NCBI RefSeq assembly: GCF_009720865.1
Contig: NZ_WNLA01000015.1
Location: 1-64,000 of the forward strand
From: Pseudoduganella ginsengisoli
Lineage (GTDB): Bacteria > Pseudomonadota > Gammaproteobacteria > Burkholderiales > Burkholderiaceae_D
DNA: 64,000 bases
Reading direction: 5' to 3'
A program made the translations under genes and the position numbers. The notes under the pieces are model-generated. The model ran no database searches and was not told where the DNA came from. It saw nothing but the letters and a program-made list of their open reading frames with translations. This document shows positions 1 to 7,304 of this stretch, in pieces (position 1 is the stretch's first letter; each line of letters begins with the position of its first letter).

Positions 1-52
1 GAAGGGGTACCGGTAGCGCAGCGGCCGAGCCCTGCGCTACCGGTACCCCTTC
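1..52. repeat. perfect inverted repeat, 21-bp arms, inside dnaX
   Basis: Bases 1-21 are the exact reverse complement of bases 32-52, with a 10-base spacer. It lies in frame in dnaX at about codons 371-387, where it encodes a Val/Pro/Ala-rich linker near the end of domain III. The stem is far too long and GC-rich to be chance. There is no A-rich slippery heptamer in the visible sequence beside it. Confidence 0.85.
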
Positions 53-1162
53 GGCGCCACCGGCGCCGGGGCGAAAGGCCAGCATGCGCAGCAGTGTCAT
101 CGAGAAGCCCGCGTATTCATCTGGCGCCAGGCCCAGTTCATTGCGGCCATGGACGGCGATCTGGTAATACAGCTGCACTTCTTCCGCATCGAATTCACCG
201 GCCAGGCGCACGATGTCCGCATATTCCGGCAAATCCGTGGGTACGGCGGCCGGCACGGTTTGCGCCAGCGCGATCCGGTGCAGCAGCGTGCCCAGGTCTT
301 GCAGCGCACCGTTATATGACAGGCTGCGCGACGCCATTTCATCGGCCACGGCCAGCAAGTCGGCGCCATCCTGTTTCGCCAGCGCGTCCAGCAGGCGCAC
401 CAGGTACGACTGGTCCAGCGCGCCCAGCATGCCCTGCACGGAATCAAGCGTGACTTCACCGGCTGCATAGGCAATCGCCTGGTCCGTCAGCGACAAGGCG
501 TCGCGCATGGAACCGTGCGCGCCTTGCGCCAGCAGGCGCAGCGCGGGCTGCTCGAACGGCACGTTTTCCTGGCCGAGGATATTGGCCAGGTGGCCGACGA
601 TGTGACCCGGCGGCATCTGCTTCAAATTGAATTGCAGGCAGCGCGACAGCACGGTCACGGGTATTTTTTGCGGGTCCGTTGTCGCCAGGATGAACTTCAC
701 GTGTTCCGGCGGCTCTTCCAGCGTCTTCAGCATCGAGTTGAACGCGTGGTTGGTCAGCATGTGCACCTCGTCGATCATATAGACCTTGAAGCGCGCATTC
801 GACGGCGCGTACACCGCCTGCTCCAGCAACTGCGCCATTTCATCGACACCGCGGTTCGACGCCGCGTCCATCTCTATATAGTCAACGAAGCGGCCGCCAT
901 CGATTGCCTGGCATGCTTCGCACTGGCCGCACGGCGTGGCCGTGATGCCGCCCGTGCCATCCGGGCCGGTACAGTTGAGCGATTTGGCCAGGATCCGCGA
1001 TAACGTGGTCTTGCCGACGCCGCGCGTGCCGGTGAACAGGTAGGCGTGATGCAGCCTGCCCGTGTTCAGCGCATGCGTGAGCGCGCGCACGACGTGCTCC
1101 TGGCCGACGAGCGTTTCAAAGTTCCGGGGACGGTATTTGCGAGCGAGGACTTGATAAGACAT
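1..1162 (-). CDS. dnaX: DNA polymerase III subunit gamma/tau (3' part outside window)
   Basis: Clamp-loader ATPase that loads the beta sliding clamp and couples the replisome. The reverse strand from the ATG at 1162 reads MSYQVLARKYRPR, then a Walker A (GTRGVGKTT), the four-cysteine zinc module (C...CGQCEAC), a DEVH-type Walker B (MIDEVHML), sensor 1 (FILATTDPQKIPVT) and the RC of the SRC motif. The frame stays open to base 1, giving about 387 residues, so domains I-III are present and the tau-specific C-terminus lies outside the window. ffs lies just upstream on the same strand, a common neighbour in proteobacteria. A long perfect inverted repeat sits in the last visible codons. Identification is certain; the full length cannot be judged. 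Confidence 0.96.
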   Translation of the reverse strand, partial: MSYQVLARKYRPRNFETLVGQEHVVRALTHALNTGRLHHAYLFTGTRGVGKTTLSRILAKSLNCTGPDGTGGITATPCGQCEACQAIDGGRFVDYIEMDAASNRGVDEMAQLLEQAVYAPSNARFKVYMIDEVHMLTNHAFNSMLKTLEEPPEHVKFILATTDPQKIPVTVLSRCLQFNLKQMPPGHIVGHLANILGQENVPFEQPALRLLAQGAHGSMRDALSLTDQAIAYAAGEVTLDSVQGMLGALDQSYLVRLLDALAKQDGADLLAVADEMASRSLSYNGALQDLGTLLHRIALAQTVPAAVPTDLPEYADIVRLAGEFDAEEVQLYYQIAVHGRNELGLAPDEYAGFSMTLLRMLAFRPGAGGAEGVPVAQGSAAALPVPL

Positions 1163-1226
1163 GCGGGCAATTTTACCACGCACGGCAGCGCGGACTTTGG
1201 CAATGTTGCCTGAAGCGCATAGGGCG

Positions 1227-1257
1227 AAAAAAAAGCTGCACGGGGCAGCTGTTTTTT
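1227..1257 (-). terminator. intrinsic terminator of ffs
   Basis: On the minus strand a 6-bp stem (CAGCTGCC/GTGCAGCT region, arms at 1234-1239 and 1245-1250) is followed by a run of eight T. It lies directly 3' of the 4.5S RNA and upstream of the dnaX start, so dnaX expression must come from read-through or its own promoter. Confidence 0.8.
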
Positions 1258-1268
1258 CTTTCATAAGA

Positions 1269-1364
1269 GGCGAGCCTGATCTGCGGCACTTGCGGTGAAC
1301 GGCTGTGGCTGCTTCGTTCCCGACCTGACCAGGTTGACCATGCCGCAATGCGCAGGGGCCCGCC
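1269..1364 (-). ncRNA. ffs: 4.5S RNA, bacterial small signal recognition particle RNA
   Basis: RNA of the signal recognition particle that binds Ffh and targets nascent membrane proteins. The minus strand holds the diagnostic domain IV core: ACCTGGTCAGGTCGGGAA followed by CGAAGCAGCC, i.e. the asymmetric loop and GGAA-type tetraloop. The outer ends pair as GGCGGGCC with GGCTCGCC, which sets the termini to about 1364 and 1269 and gives a ~96-nt hairpin. A TATAAT box sits at the right distance upstream and a terminator directly follows. The exact ends are inferred from pairing. Confidence 0.93.
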
Positions 1365-1371
1365 GGACGCC

Positions 1372-1377
1372 ATTATA
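1372..1377 (-). promoter_or_regulatory. -10 box of the ffs promoter
   Basis: A perfect TATAAT on the minus strand at 1377-1372 places transcription start near 1365, matching the folded 5' end of the 4.5S RNA. No good -35 is visible at 17 bp spacing. Confidence 0.7.
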
Positions 1378-1419
1378 ACCGCTCCGGCGGAAACGTGGGA
1401 GGCCGGCTGCGTGATTCCG

Positions 1420-2904
1420 TTAAATTCCCAAACTTTCCCAGATGCTATCGACCTTGGATTTGACTTCCGGCGTCATGGCAATGGTCGTGCCCCACTCGCG
1501 GTTCGTCTCGCCCGGCCACTTGTTGGTGGCGTCGATGCCCATCTTGCTGCCGAGGCCACTGATGGGCGACGCGAAGTCCAGGTAGTCAATTGGCGTGTTA
1601 TCGACCAAGGTGGTGTCGCGGACCGGATCGACGCGGGTGGTAATGGCCCAGATCACTTCTTTCCAGTCGCGGATATTGACGTCTTCATCCACCACGACAA
1701 TGAACTTCGTATACATGAACTGGCGCAGGAAGCTCCACACGCCAAACATCACGCGCTTTGCGTGGCCCGCATATTGTTTGCGGATTTGCACGACGGCCAT
1801 GCGGTAGCTGCAGCCTTCCGGCGGCAAATAAAAGTCCGTGATTTCCGTGAACTGCTTTTGCAGCAGCGGCACGAACACTTCATTCAGCGCCAGGCCCAGC
1901 ACGGCCGGTTCATCCGGCGGCTTGCCGGTGTACGTCGAGTGGTAAATCGGGTCGCGCCGCATCGTGATGCGGTCAATGGTGAAGACCGGGAACCAGTCCT
2001 GCTCATTGTAATAGCCGGTGTGGTCGCCATACGGGCCTTCCAGCGCATGCTCATAGCCGGACGGGTGATTTTCATCCGGATAGATATGCCCTTCCAGCAC
2101 GATTTCCGCCGACGCGGGCACGCGCAATTCACTGCCGATGGCTTTCACGAGCTCCGTGCGGCTGCCGCGCAGCAGGCCGGCGAACTGATATTCAGATAAC
2201 GTATCCGGCACCGGCGTCACCGCGCCCAGGATCGTGGCGGGATCGGCGCCCAGCGCCACCGCCACCGGATACGGTTTACCTTTGTTTTGCACGGCGTGTT
2301 CGCGGAAATCCAGCGCCCCGCCCCGGTGCGCCAGCCAGCGCATGATGACTTTATTACGGCCCAGCACTTGCTGGCGGTAGATGCCCAGGTTCTGGCGCTT
2401 CTTGTTGGGGCCCTTGGTAATCACCAGGCCCCACGTAATCAGCGGTGCGATATCGCCTGGCCAGCAATGCTGGATCGGCAGGCGCGACAAATCCACGTCA
2501 TTGCCCTCCCAGACGATTTCCTGGCAAGGCGCGCCGCGCAGTTCTTTCGGCGACATGTCCCATACGGCTTTCACCAGCGAGCCCATGCCCATCAAATCCT
2601 TGAACCCCTTCGGCGGTTCCGGCTCTTTCAAGCGCGCCAGCACGTGGCCGATCTTGCGCAATTCACTGACATCTTCCGCCCCCATGCCCAGCGCCACGCG
2701 GCGCGGCGTACCGAACAAATTACCCAGCACAGGCATGTCAAAACCGGCAGGTTTGTGAAACAGCAGCGCGGGTCCGCCAGCCCGTAATGTGCGGTCGCAA
2801 ACCTCCGTCATCTCCAAATTCGGTGAAACAGGGGTTAAAACAGGCTTAAGTTCGCCCATTCGTTGCAGTTGAGAAATAAAATCACGCAGATCGGTGTACT
2901 TCAT
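1420..2904 (-). CDS. ubiD: 4-hydroxy-3-polyprenylbenzoate decarboxylase UbiD
   Basis: Prenyl-FMN-dependent decarboxylase of ubiquinone biosynthesis that removes the carboxyl group of 3-polyprenyl-4-hydroxybenzoate. The 494-residue protein has the usual family length and begins MKYTDLRDFISQLQ, followed by the characteristic GGPALLF, the GIYRQQVLG block, and the conserved YTGKPPDEPAVLG segment that carries a catalytic acidic residue. It stands alone on the minus strand; the ffs promoter follows 43 bp beyond its stop. The cofactor-making partner UbiX is not in the window. I see no damage to the frame. Confidence 0.96.
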   Translation of the reverse strand: MKYTDLRDFISQLQRMGELKPVLTPVSPNLEMTEVCDRTLRAGGPALLFHKPAGFDMPVLGNLFGTPRRVALGMGAEDVSELRKIGHVLARLKEPEPPKGFKDLMGMGSLVKAVWDMSPKELRGAPCQEIVWEGNDVDLSRLPIQHCWPGDIAPLITWGLVITKGPNKKRQNLGIYRQQVLGRNKVIMRWLAHRGGALDFREHAVQNKGKPYPVAVALGADPATILGAVTPVPDTLSEYQFAGLLRGSRTELVKAIGSELRVPASAEIVLEGHIYPDENHPSGYEHALEGPYGDHTGYYNEQDWFPVFTIDRITMRRDPIYHSTYTGKPPDEPAVLGLALNEVFVPLLQKQFTEITDFYLPPEGCSYRMAVVQIRKQYAGHAKRVMFGVWSFLRQFMYTKFIVVVDEDVNIRDWKEVIWAITTRVDPVRDTTLVDNTPIDYLDFASPISGLGSKMGIDATNKWPGETNREWGTTIAMTPEVKSKVDSIWESLGI

Positions 2905-3037
2905 ATTTTTTTACGATTTTTTCGCTTTGGACAGCCGTATTGAGGTTTTTCAGACAAGTGTTTGATTTTATTAGTTTTTGCTGCACTGCACCTCAAAATC
3001 CTATATCAATAAGTTATAAAGAACAATTTTGTTAGTA

Positions 3038-3066
3038 TTGACGTGATATAAAACGGCTTCTACAAT
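3038..3066 (+). promoter_or_regulatory. sigma-70 promoter of the lytic transglycosylase transcript
   Basis: TTGACG at 3038-3043 and TACAAT at 3061-3066 are separated by exactly 17 bp, in an AT-rich upstream stretch. The predicted start near 3073 leaves about 330 nt before the start codon at 3403. Confidence 0.75.
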
Positions 3067-3072
3067 TCGCCT

Positions 3073-3402
3073 TACTTGAACAGGGGACATGGCCAGATCG
3101 CCAACTTAGTTGTCACCCATTCATTCACCGGAGTCGGGGCTCCACAAACATTTTAAGGAGTGTTTTCTTTAGGCGTCTGCCTTACCCCCCGAGAAAAGTT
3201 GTATTGCGGACTGTCCCGCTTACCTGCCCAGGCACCAGGTAACGACAGCTCAGGCAAGCAATGATGGCGTTCCACGGCTGCTCACGGCAGCGTTGAACGA
3301 TGATATTTCTGATGCACGGCATTGGCACATCAAAAAAAACAACTGCGTGGCTGATAACACGCGGTGGGGATGCGCTCGTTACGGACATTTCAGGGGAGTT
3401 CT
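3073..3402 (+). other. long 5' leader of the lytic transglycosylase gene
   Basis: About 330 nt between a strong promoter and the start codon hold no gene of normal size. It contains a small GC hairpin (GGAG-TCGG-GGCTCC near 3133), a short AGGC/GCCT hairpin near 3171, and a seven-codon ORF at 3089-3109 preceded by an AGGGG ribosome-binding site. I tested it by eye against c-di-GMP, c-di-AMP (ydaO), FMN and glycine riboswitch cores and found no match. It may be an unclassified regulatory RNA; its function is unknown. Confidence 0.45.
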
Positions 3403-4296
3403 ATGACTAATCGCACTACCAGGGTGGCTGCCGCCGCCCGCCAGCTGGCCTCGGTGGCCAATAGCATGGCGAAGTCGCGCGTTACCGTGCGCAGCCTGCT
3501 GACTACCGCCCAGCATACGATGACCATTTGCGGCGTGACCGCGCTGGTCATGCTTGCAGTACTGTACGTCCGCCCGGACCTGGCTCATGCCCTGAGCAAG
3601 ACCCTGGCGCCTCAACAGGCAGTGGAAACAGCCACCGTAACGGCCCCGCCGCTGACCGCGCTGATGGAAGCGCCGGCCGTGCAGGCAGCTTCTTCGGAAG
3701 CGCCCATGACGGCAGAAGAAAAGAAGTTGATGGGTTCGAAGAAGCAGCAAGAGTGGGTCACCACTTGGCTGTCCAAGCGTTACCGTGTAGCAAGCGATGC
3801 GACCAATATGCTGGTCTCGACCGCCTACCTGACGGCGCGCGAAATCAAACTGGATCCGCTGCTGATCCTGGCTGTAATGGCGATTGAATCCGGCTTGAAT
3901 CCGTTCGCGGAAAGCCCGATGGGCGCGCAAGGCTTGATGCAAGTGATGTCGAAGGTACACCACGACAAATTCCAGGACATGGGCGGCGTGCAAGCTGCGC
4001 TGAACCCGGTAGCCAACATCCGTGTGGGCTCGCTGATCCTGAAGGATTACGTGACCCGCGGCGGTTCCGTAGAAGCCGGCCTGAAATCGTACGTGGGCGC
4101 CGCGGCATTTGACACGGACGAAGGCTATGGCTCCAAAGTCCTGGCTGAGTACAAGAAGCTGCAGCAGGTTTCCAGCGGCAAGAAGGTGCCGACCACCAAC
4201 CCGGTGCTGATCGCGACCCCTGCCCCGGCAGTCAAAGCGTCGGAGCCAGCAGTGGCTTCCGCGAAAATTTCTGATTCGCAACTGGCCGGCCTGTAA
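3403..4296 (+). CDS. membrane-anchored lytic transglycosylase (SLT domain)
   Basis: Predicted peptidoglycan lytic transglycosylase of 297 residues. An N-terminal basic stretch is followed by a membrane segment (about residues 40-60, TMTICGVTALVMLAVLYV), an Ala/Pro-rich linker, and an SLT family 1 domain. The catalytic glutamate lies in AIESGLNPFAES, and GAQGLMQVM plus the NIRVGSLILKDYV motif are typical of the fold. I chose the ATG at 3403 because AGGGGAG lies eight bases upstream; a longer in-frame start at 3364 has no such site. It is a single-gene unit with its own promoter, long leader and terminator. Paralogue naming (mlt type) cannot be decided. Confidence 0.87.
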   Translation: MTNRTTRVAAAARQLASVANSMAKSRVTVRSLLTTAQHTMTICGVTALVMLAVLYVRPDLAHALSKTLAPQQAVETATVTAPPLTALMEAPAVQAASSEAPMTAEEKKLMGSKKQQEWVTTWLSKRYRVASDATNMLVSTAYLTAREIKLDPLLILAVMAIESGLNPFAESPMGAQGLMQVMSKVHHDKFQDMGGVQAALNPVANIRVGSLILKDYVTRGGSVEAGLKSYVGAAAFDTDEGYGSKVLAEYKKLQQVSSGKKVPTTNPVLIATPAPAVKASEPAVASAKISDSQLAGL

Positions 4297-4315
4297 GCCG
4301 GGCTGCCTGACAGTC

Positions 4316-4342
4316 AAAAACCACCTGCGGGTGGTTTTTTTT
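4316..4342. terminator. bidirectional intrinsic terminator
   Basis: Stem CCACC-TGCG-GGTGG flanked by AAAAA on the left and eight T on the right. It can end the lytic transglycosylase transcript on the plus strand and the convergent deaminase transcript on the minus strand. Confidence 0.85.
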
Positions 4343-4344
4343 AT

Positions 4345-4833
4345 CTACTTCCAGAAACCGTGATGCGGAACGGACGCTTCGTCTTCCAGCAGCGGCCCCA
4401 CGACGCCAATCGGGCGCTGGCCCCGCGCAAACACTTCCCGGCACGGCAGTGAGAACGTGGGGTTTTCAGGGTGGGCGCCCGTCAATTCCAGCAGCCTGTG
4501 TTCGGACAATGCGTAGACGACACGCCCCACATTGGTCCAGTACACGGCGCCCGCGCACATGCAGCATGGTTCCGCACTGGTAAACAACGTGGACTTCGCC
4601 ATTTGCTCGGGACTGAGCACCTTGGCGGCTGCCGCCACCGCCAATAATTCCGCGTGCTGCGTCGGATCGCCGGGCGGCATCGAATTATTACCGGCGCGCG
4701 CCACGACACGGCCATGTTCATCGGCCACCAGTGCGGCAAATGGATGGCGCCCCCGGTTGCGCGAATCCGCTGACAGGGCGATGGTTTCACGCAGCAGCGC
4801 GAGGTCGGTGGAGCTGACGTTTTCTGTGCTCAT
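4345..4833 (-). CDS. zinc-dependent nucleoside deaminase (guanine deaminase/tRNA adenosine deaminase-like)
   Basis: A 162-residue CMP/dCMP-deaminase-fold protein. The zinc site and proton shuttle are visible as HAE (His60, Glu62) and PCCMC (Cys90 and Cys93). The segment ending in a FWK C-terminus and the motif GAVYWTNVGRVVYAL resemble small guanine deaminases and related nucleoside deaminases rather than TadA, although the substrate cannot be fixed from sequence. It shares the convergent terminator with the preceding gene and is separated from nusB by nusB's own terminator. Confidence 0.82.
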   Translation of the reverse strand: MSTENVSSTDLALLRETIALSADSRNRGRHPFAALVADEHGRVVARAGNNSMPPGDPTQHAELLAVAAAAKVLSPEQMAKSTLFTSAEPCCMCAGAVYWTNVGRVVYALSEHRLLELTGAHPENPTFSLPCREVFARGQRPIGVVGPLLEDEASVPHHGFWK

Positions 4834-4924
4834 ATATATATGTCTCCGTGGATGGTGGCTATACGCCCATCTTAATCCCGGCCTCCTCCATCACTATCAT
4901 GGCAAACCACCTGCCCCTATAAGC

Positions 4925-4957
4925 AAAAAGCCACCTCAACCTTGCGGCGGGTGGCTT
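4925..4957 (-). terminator. intrinsic terminator of nusB
   Basis: Eight-bp stem AAGCCACC (4928-4935) with GGTGGCTT (4950-4957), followed on the minus strand by TTTTTG. It lies just beyond the nusB stop codon. Confidence 0.8.
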
Positions 4958-4978
4958 TGCCTATCCAGACAACAGCAA

Positions 4979-5449
4979 TTAACGCTTCTTGTCCGCATCC
5001 ACTTCGTCCGGACGCAGTTTGCCAGCCAGCTTGTCCAGCACGCCGTTGACATACTTGTGGCCATCGATACCGCCAAACGACTTGGTCAGCTCAACCGCTT
5101 CGTTGATGACGACACGGTATGGGATTTCAGGGTGGTTCTTGAACTCGTAAGCGCCAATCAGCAGCACTGCGTGCTCGATCGGCGACAGTTCGGCAACGCC
5201 GCGGTCAACCAGCGGCGCAAACGTTTCGCGCAGTTCGACAGAATCTGCGATGGTGCCGCGCAGCAGATTGGCAAAGAATTCCGCGTCGGCCTTGTCGAAA
5301 CCATGCGCATTGCGGATGTTGTTGACCACCTTGGTCGACTCTTCATTGTTCAGCAGCCACTGGTACAAGCCTTGCAGCGCGAACTCGCGCGCGCGGTGGC
5401 GCGGCGTGCGGTTCTTGCTTGGATTGGCGTGGGAGGATTTATCGGTCAT
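4979..5449 (-). CDS. nusB: transcription antitermination factor NusB
   Basis: RNA-binding protein that joins NusE (S10) on boxA to form the rRNA antitermination complex. At 156 residues it has normal length, with the N-terminal RxxAREFALQGLYQW helix and the C-terminal RVVINEAVELTKSFGG and HKYVNGVLDKLA motifs of the family. It is the last gene of ribBA-ribH-nusB on the minus strand, a conserved proteobacterial order. An intrinsic terminator stands between ribH and nusB, so read-through or a separate promoter would set its level. Confidence 0.96.
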   Translation of the reverse strand: MTDKSSHANPSKNRTPRHRAREFALQGLYQWLLNNEESTKVVNNIRNAHGFDKADAEFFANLLRGTIADSVELRETFAPLVDRGVAELSPIEHAVLLIGAYEFKNHPEIPYRVVINEAVELTKSFGGIDGHKYVNGVLDKLAGKLRPDEVDADKKR

Positions 5450-5462
5450 GTTGTTACCTGTC

Positions 5463-5514
5463 TTAAAAATGGAAAAAGACCGCCAGCCGGCGAATAGACT
5501 CGGCTGCGGTCTTT
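5463..5514 (-). terminator. terminator/attenuator hairpin between ribH and nusB
   Basis: A 14-bp stem with one bulged base pairs 5475-5489 with 5501-5514 (AAAGACCGC/GCGGTCTTT plus AGCCG/CGGCT). On the minus strand it is followed by TTTTTCC and then ATTTTT. It sits in the intergenic gap inside what is otherwise a rib-nus operon. Confidence 0.75.
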
Positions 5515-5527
5515 CTGGGCCAAAAGC

Positions 5528-6016
5528 TTACTCGTCGTAGCCCGCGTCTTGCTGCAACTCTTCCAGCGCGATGGACAGATTGGCCATCTCCACTGCCACG
5601 CGGGCAGCTTCCGCGCCTTTGACCGCCATACGCACTTCAGCCTGCTCATCGTTTTCCGTGGTCAGGATCGCGTTAGCGATAGGAATGCCGAAGTCCAGGC
5701 TGATGCGGGTGATGCCCGCGCCGGATTCATTCGACACCAGTTCGAAGTGGTACGTTTCGCCGCGGATGATGGCGCCCAGCGCGATCAGTGCGTCGAATTG
5801 CTGGGATTCAGCCAGCTTTTGCAAGATCAGCGGCACTTCCAGCGCACCGGGCACGGTCACGTGCAGCACGTCTTCGTCCGCCACGCCCAGGTGTTTCAGT
5901 TCAGCCAGGCAAGCGGACAGCAAGCCGTGGCAAACGTCTTCGTTAAAACGGGCTTGAACGATGCCGACGCGCAAGCCTTCGCCGGACAGATTGGTTTCGT
6001 AGCTTCCTACAGTCAT
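5528..6016 (-). CDS. ribH: 6,7-dimethyl-8-ribityllumazine synthase
   Basis: Condenses 5-amino-6-ribitylamino-uracil with 3,4-dihydroxy-2-butanone 4-phosphate, the penultimate step of riboflavin synthesis. The 162-residue protein shows the family signatures VQARFNEDVCHGLL, VPGALEVPLILQKLA, ALGAIIRGETYHFELV with the active-site histidine, and PIANAILTTENDEQA. It lies 39 bp after ribBA on the same strand, supporting co-transcription. Confidence 0.97.
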   Translation of the reverse strand: MTVGSYETNLSGEGLRVGIVQARFNEDVCHGLLSACLAELKHLGVADEDVLHVTVPGALEVPLILQKLAESQQFDALIALGAIIRGETYHFELVSNESGAGITRISLDFGIPIANAILTTENDEQAEVRMAVKGAEAARVAVEMANLSIALEELQQDAGYDE

Positions 6017-6055
6017 GGCAGCCTCTTAGATATATGATGTTGTTTGATAAACAGT

Positions 6056-7171
6056 TTACGCGGCAGGTTTCGCCACGTATCCCGTCACTTCCAGGTCGAA
6101 ACCAGTCGCCATCGATGGCATCTTACGCGGGCTGGCCAGCAATTTCATCTTGCGCACGCCGACAGCGCGCAAAATTTGTGCGCCGATACCGTAGCTGCGC
6201 AGATCCATGCTGGCTGCGCGGCCCGCCGGACGCTGCGCCGGCTGGTCCAGTGCTGCGAACTGGTTGAAGAACTGCTCGGCAGTTTCTTCGCAATTGAGCA
6301 GCACGACGACACCCTGCGGCGAATCCTTGATGGCCTTCAGCGACGAGGAAATCGTCCACGAGTGCGTGGTGGCTTCCGATTCCAGCAAGTCCAGGATCGA
6401 CACCGGCTGGTGCACGCGCACCAGTGATTCCTGGTTCTGGTCCATGGAGCCATGGACCAGCGCCAGGTGCGCGGAACCGGTCGGCGTATCGCGGAAAGCA
6501 ATCATGCGGAACTCGCCGCTGGCAGTTTTCAGCGTGCGCTCCGCCACGCGCTCGACGATGCATTCATTGCGGCTGCGGTAATGGATCAGGTCAGCAATGG
6601 TGCCGATTTTCAAATCATGTTCTTTTGCAAATTCCAGCAAGTCCGGCAGGCGCGCCATGGTGCCATCGTCCTTGACGATTTCGCAAATCACGGACGCCGG
6701 GGTCAGGCCCGCCATGGCCGTCAAATCGCAGCCCGCTTCCGTATGGCCGGCGCGCATCAGCACACCGCCTTTGACAGCGCGCAGCGGGAAAATGTGGCCC
6801 GGCTGGACGATATCGGAAGGTTTTGCATTTTTTGCCACGGCCACCTGGATGGTCCTGGCGCGGTCGGCCGCGGAAATACCGGTGGTGACACCTTCCGCGG
6901 CTTCGATCGATTGCGTGAAGTTGGTGCCGAACGACGTACCGTTACGGGCCGTCATCATCGACAGGTCCAGCTGCTTGCAGCGCTCTTCGGTCAGGGTCAG
7001 GCAGACCAGGCCGCGCGCATACTTGATCATGAAATTGATGGCTTCCGGCGTCACGAAGTCCGCTGCGAGCACCAGGTCGCCCTCATTTTCACGGTCTTCC
7101 TCGTCCACGAGAATGACCATGCGGCCTGCGCGCAATTCGGCAACAATTTCTTCGGTGCTGGAGATAGACAT
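6056..7171 (-). CDS. ribBA: 3,4-dihydroxy-2-butanone-4-phosphate synthase with degenerate GTP cyclohydrolase II domain
   Basis: The N-terminal RibB domain (about residues 1-205) makes the four-carbon unit of riboflavin; its acidic DEEDRENEGDLVLAA loop and HTEAGCDL motif are intact. The C-terminal domain (about 210-371) has the RibA fold start (HLALVHGSMDQ, VRVH) but lacks the zinc-binding cysteine cluster (CLTGD...RCDCG in active enzymes), so GTP cyclohydrolase II activity is unlikely. This degenerate form is familiar in betaproteobacteria, where a separate ribA is expected elsewhere. It heads ribBA-ribH-nusB. No FMN riboswitch is visible upstream in the 133-bp gap. Confidence 0.93.
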   Translation of the reverse strand: MSISSTEEIVAELRAGRMVILVDEEDRENEGDLVLAADFVTPEAINFMIKYARGLVCLTLTEERCKQLDLSMMTARNGTSFGTNFTQSIEAAEGVTTGISAADRARTIQVAVAKNAKPSDIVQPGHIFPLRAVKGGVLMRAGHTEAGCDLTAMAGLTPASVICEIVKDDGTMARLPDLLEFAKEHDLKIGTIADLIHYRSRNECIVERVAERTLKTASGEFRMIAFRDTPTGSAHLALVHGSMDQNQESLVRVHQPVSILDLLESEATTHSWTISSSLKAIKDSPQGVVVLLNCEETAEQFFNQFAALDQPAQRPAGRAASMDLRSYGIGAQILRAVGVRKMKLLASPRKMPSMATGFDLEVTGYVAKPAA

Positions 7172-7304
7172 TGCTTATCCTTGGTTTCGAGTTTCCTTAA
7201 CCCTCTATTTTAAAGGATTTGGCGCATCTCAACCTGAATTCCCCCTCGGAATGGCGGCTACCCTGAAGTGCGCCTATTAAACAGGCAGCAAGGTAGCATC
7301 AAGC

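Noticed and set aside
2905..3037. Search for an insertion-sequence end in the AT-rich stretch upstream of the lytic transglycosylase promoter
   Set aside because: No inverted repeats or target duplications; it is best explained as promoter upstream sequence.
7172..7304. Possible FMN riboswitch upstream of ribBA
   Set aside because: No conserved RFN core elements such as AGGG...GGGCGACC were found on the minus strand.
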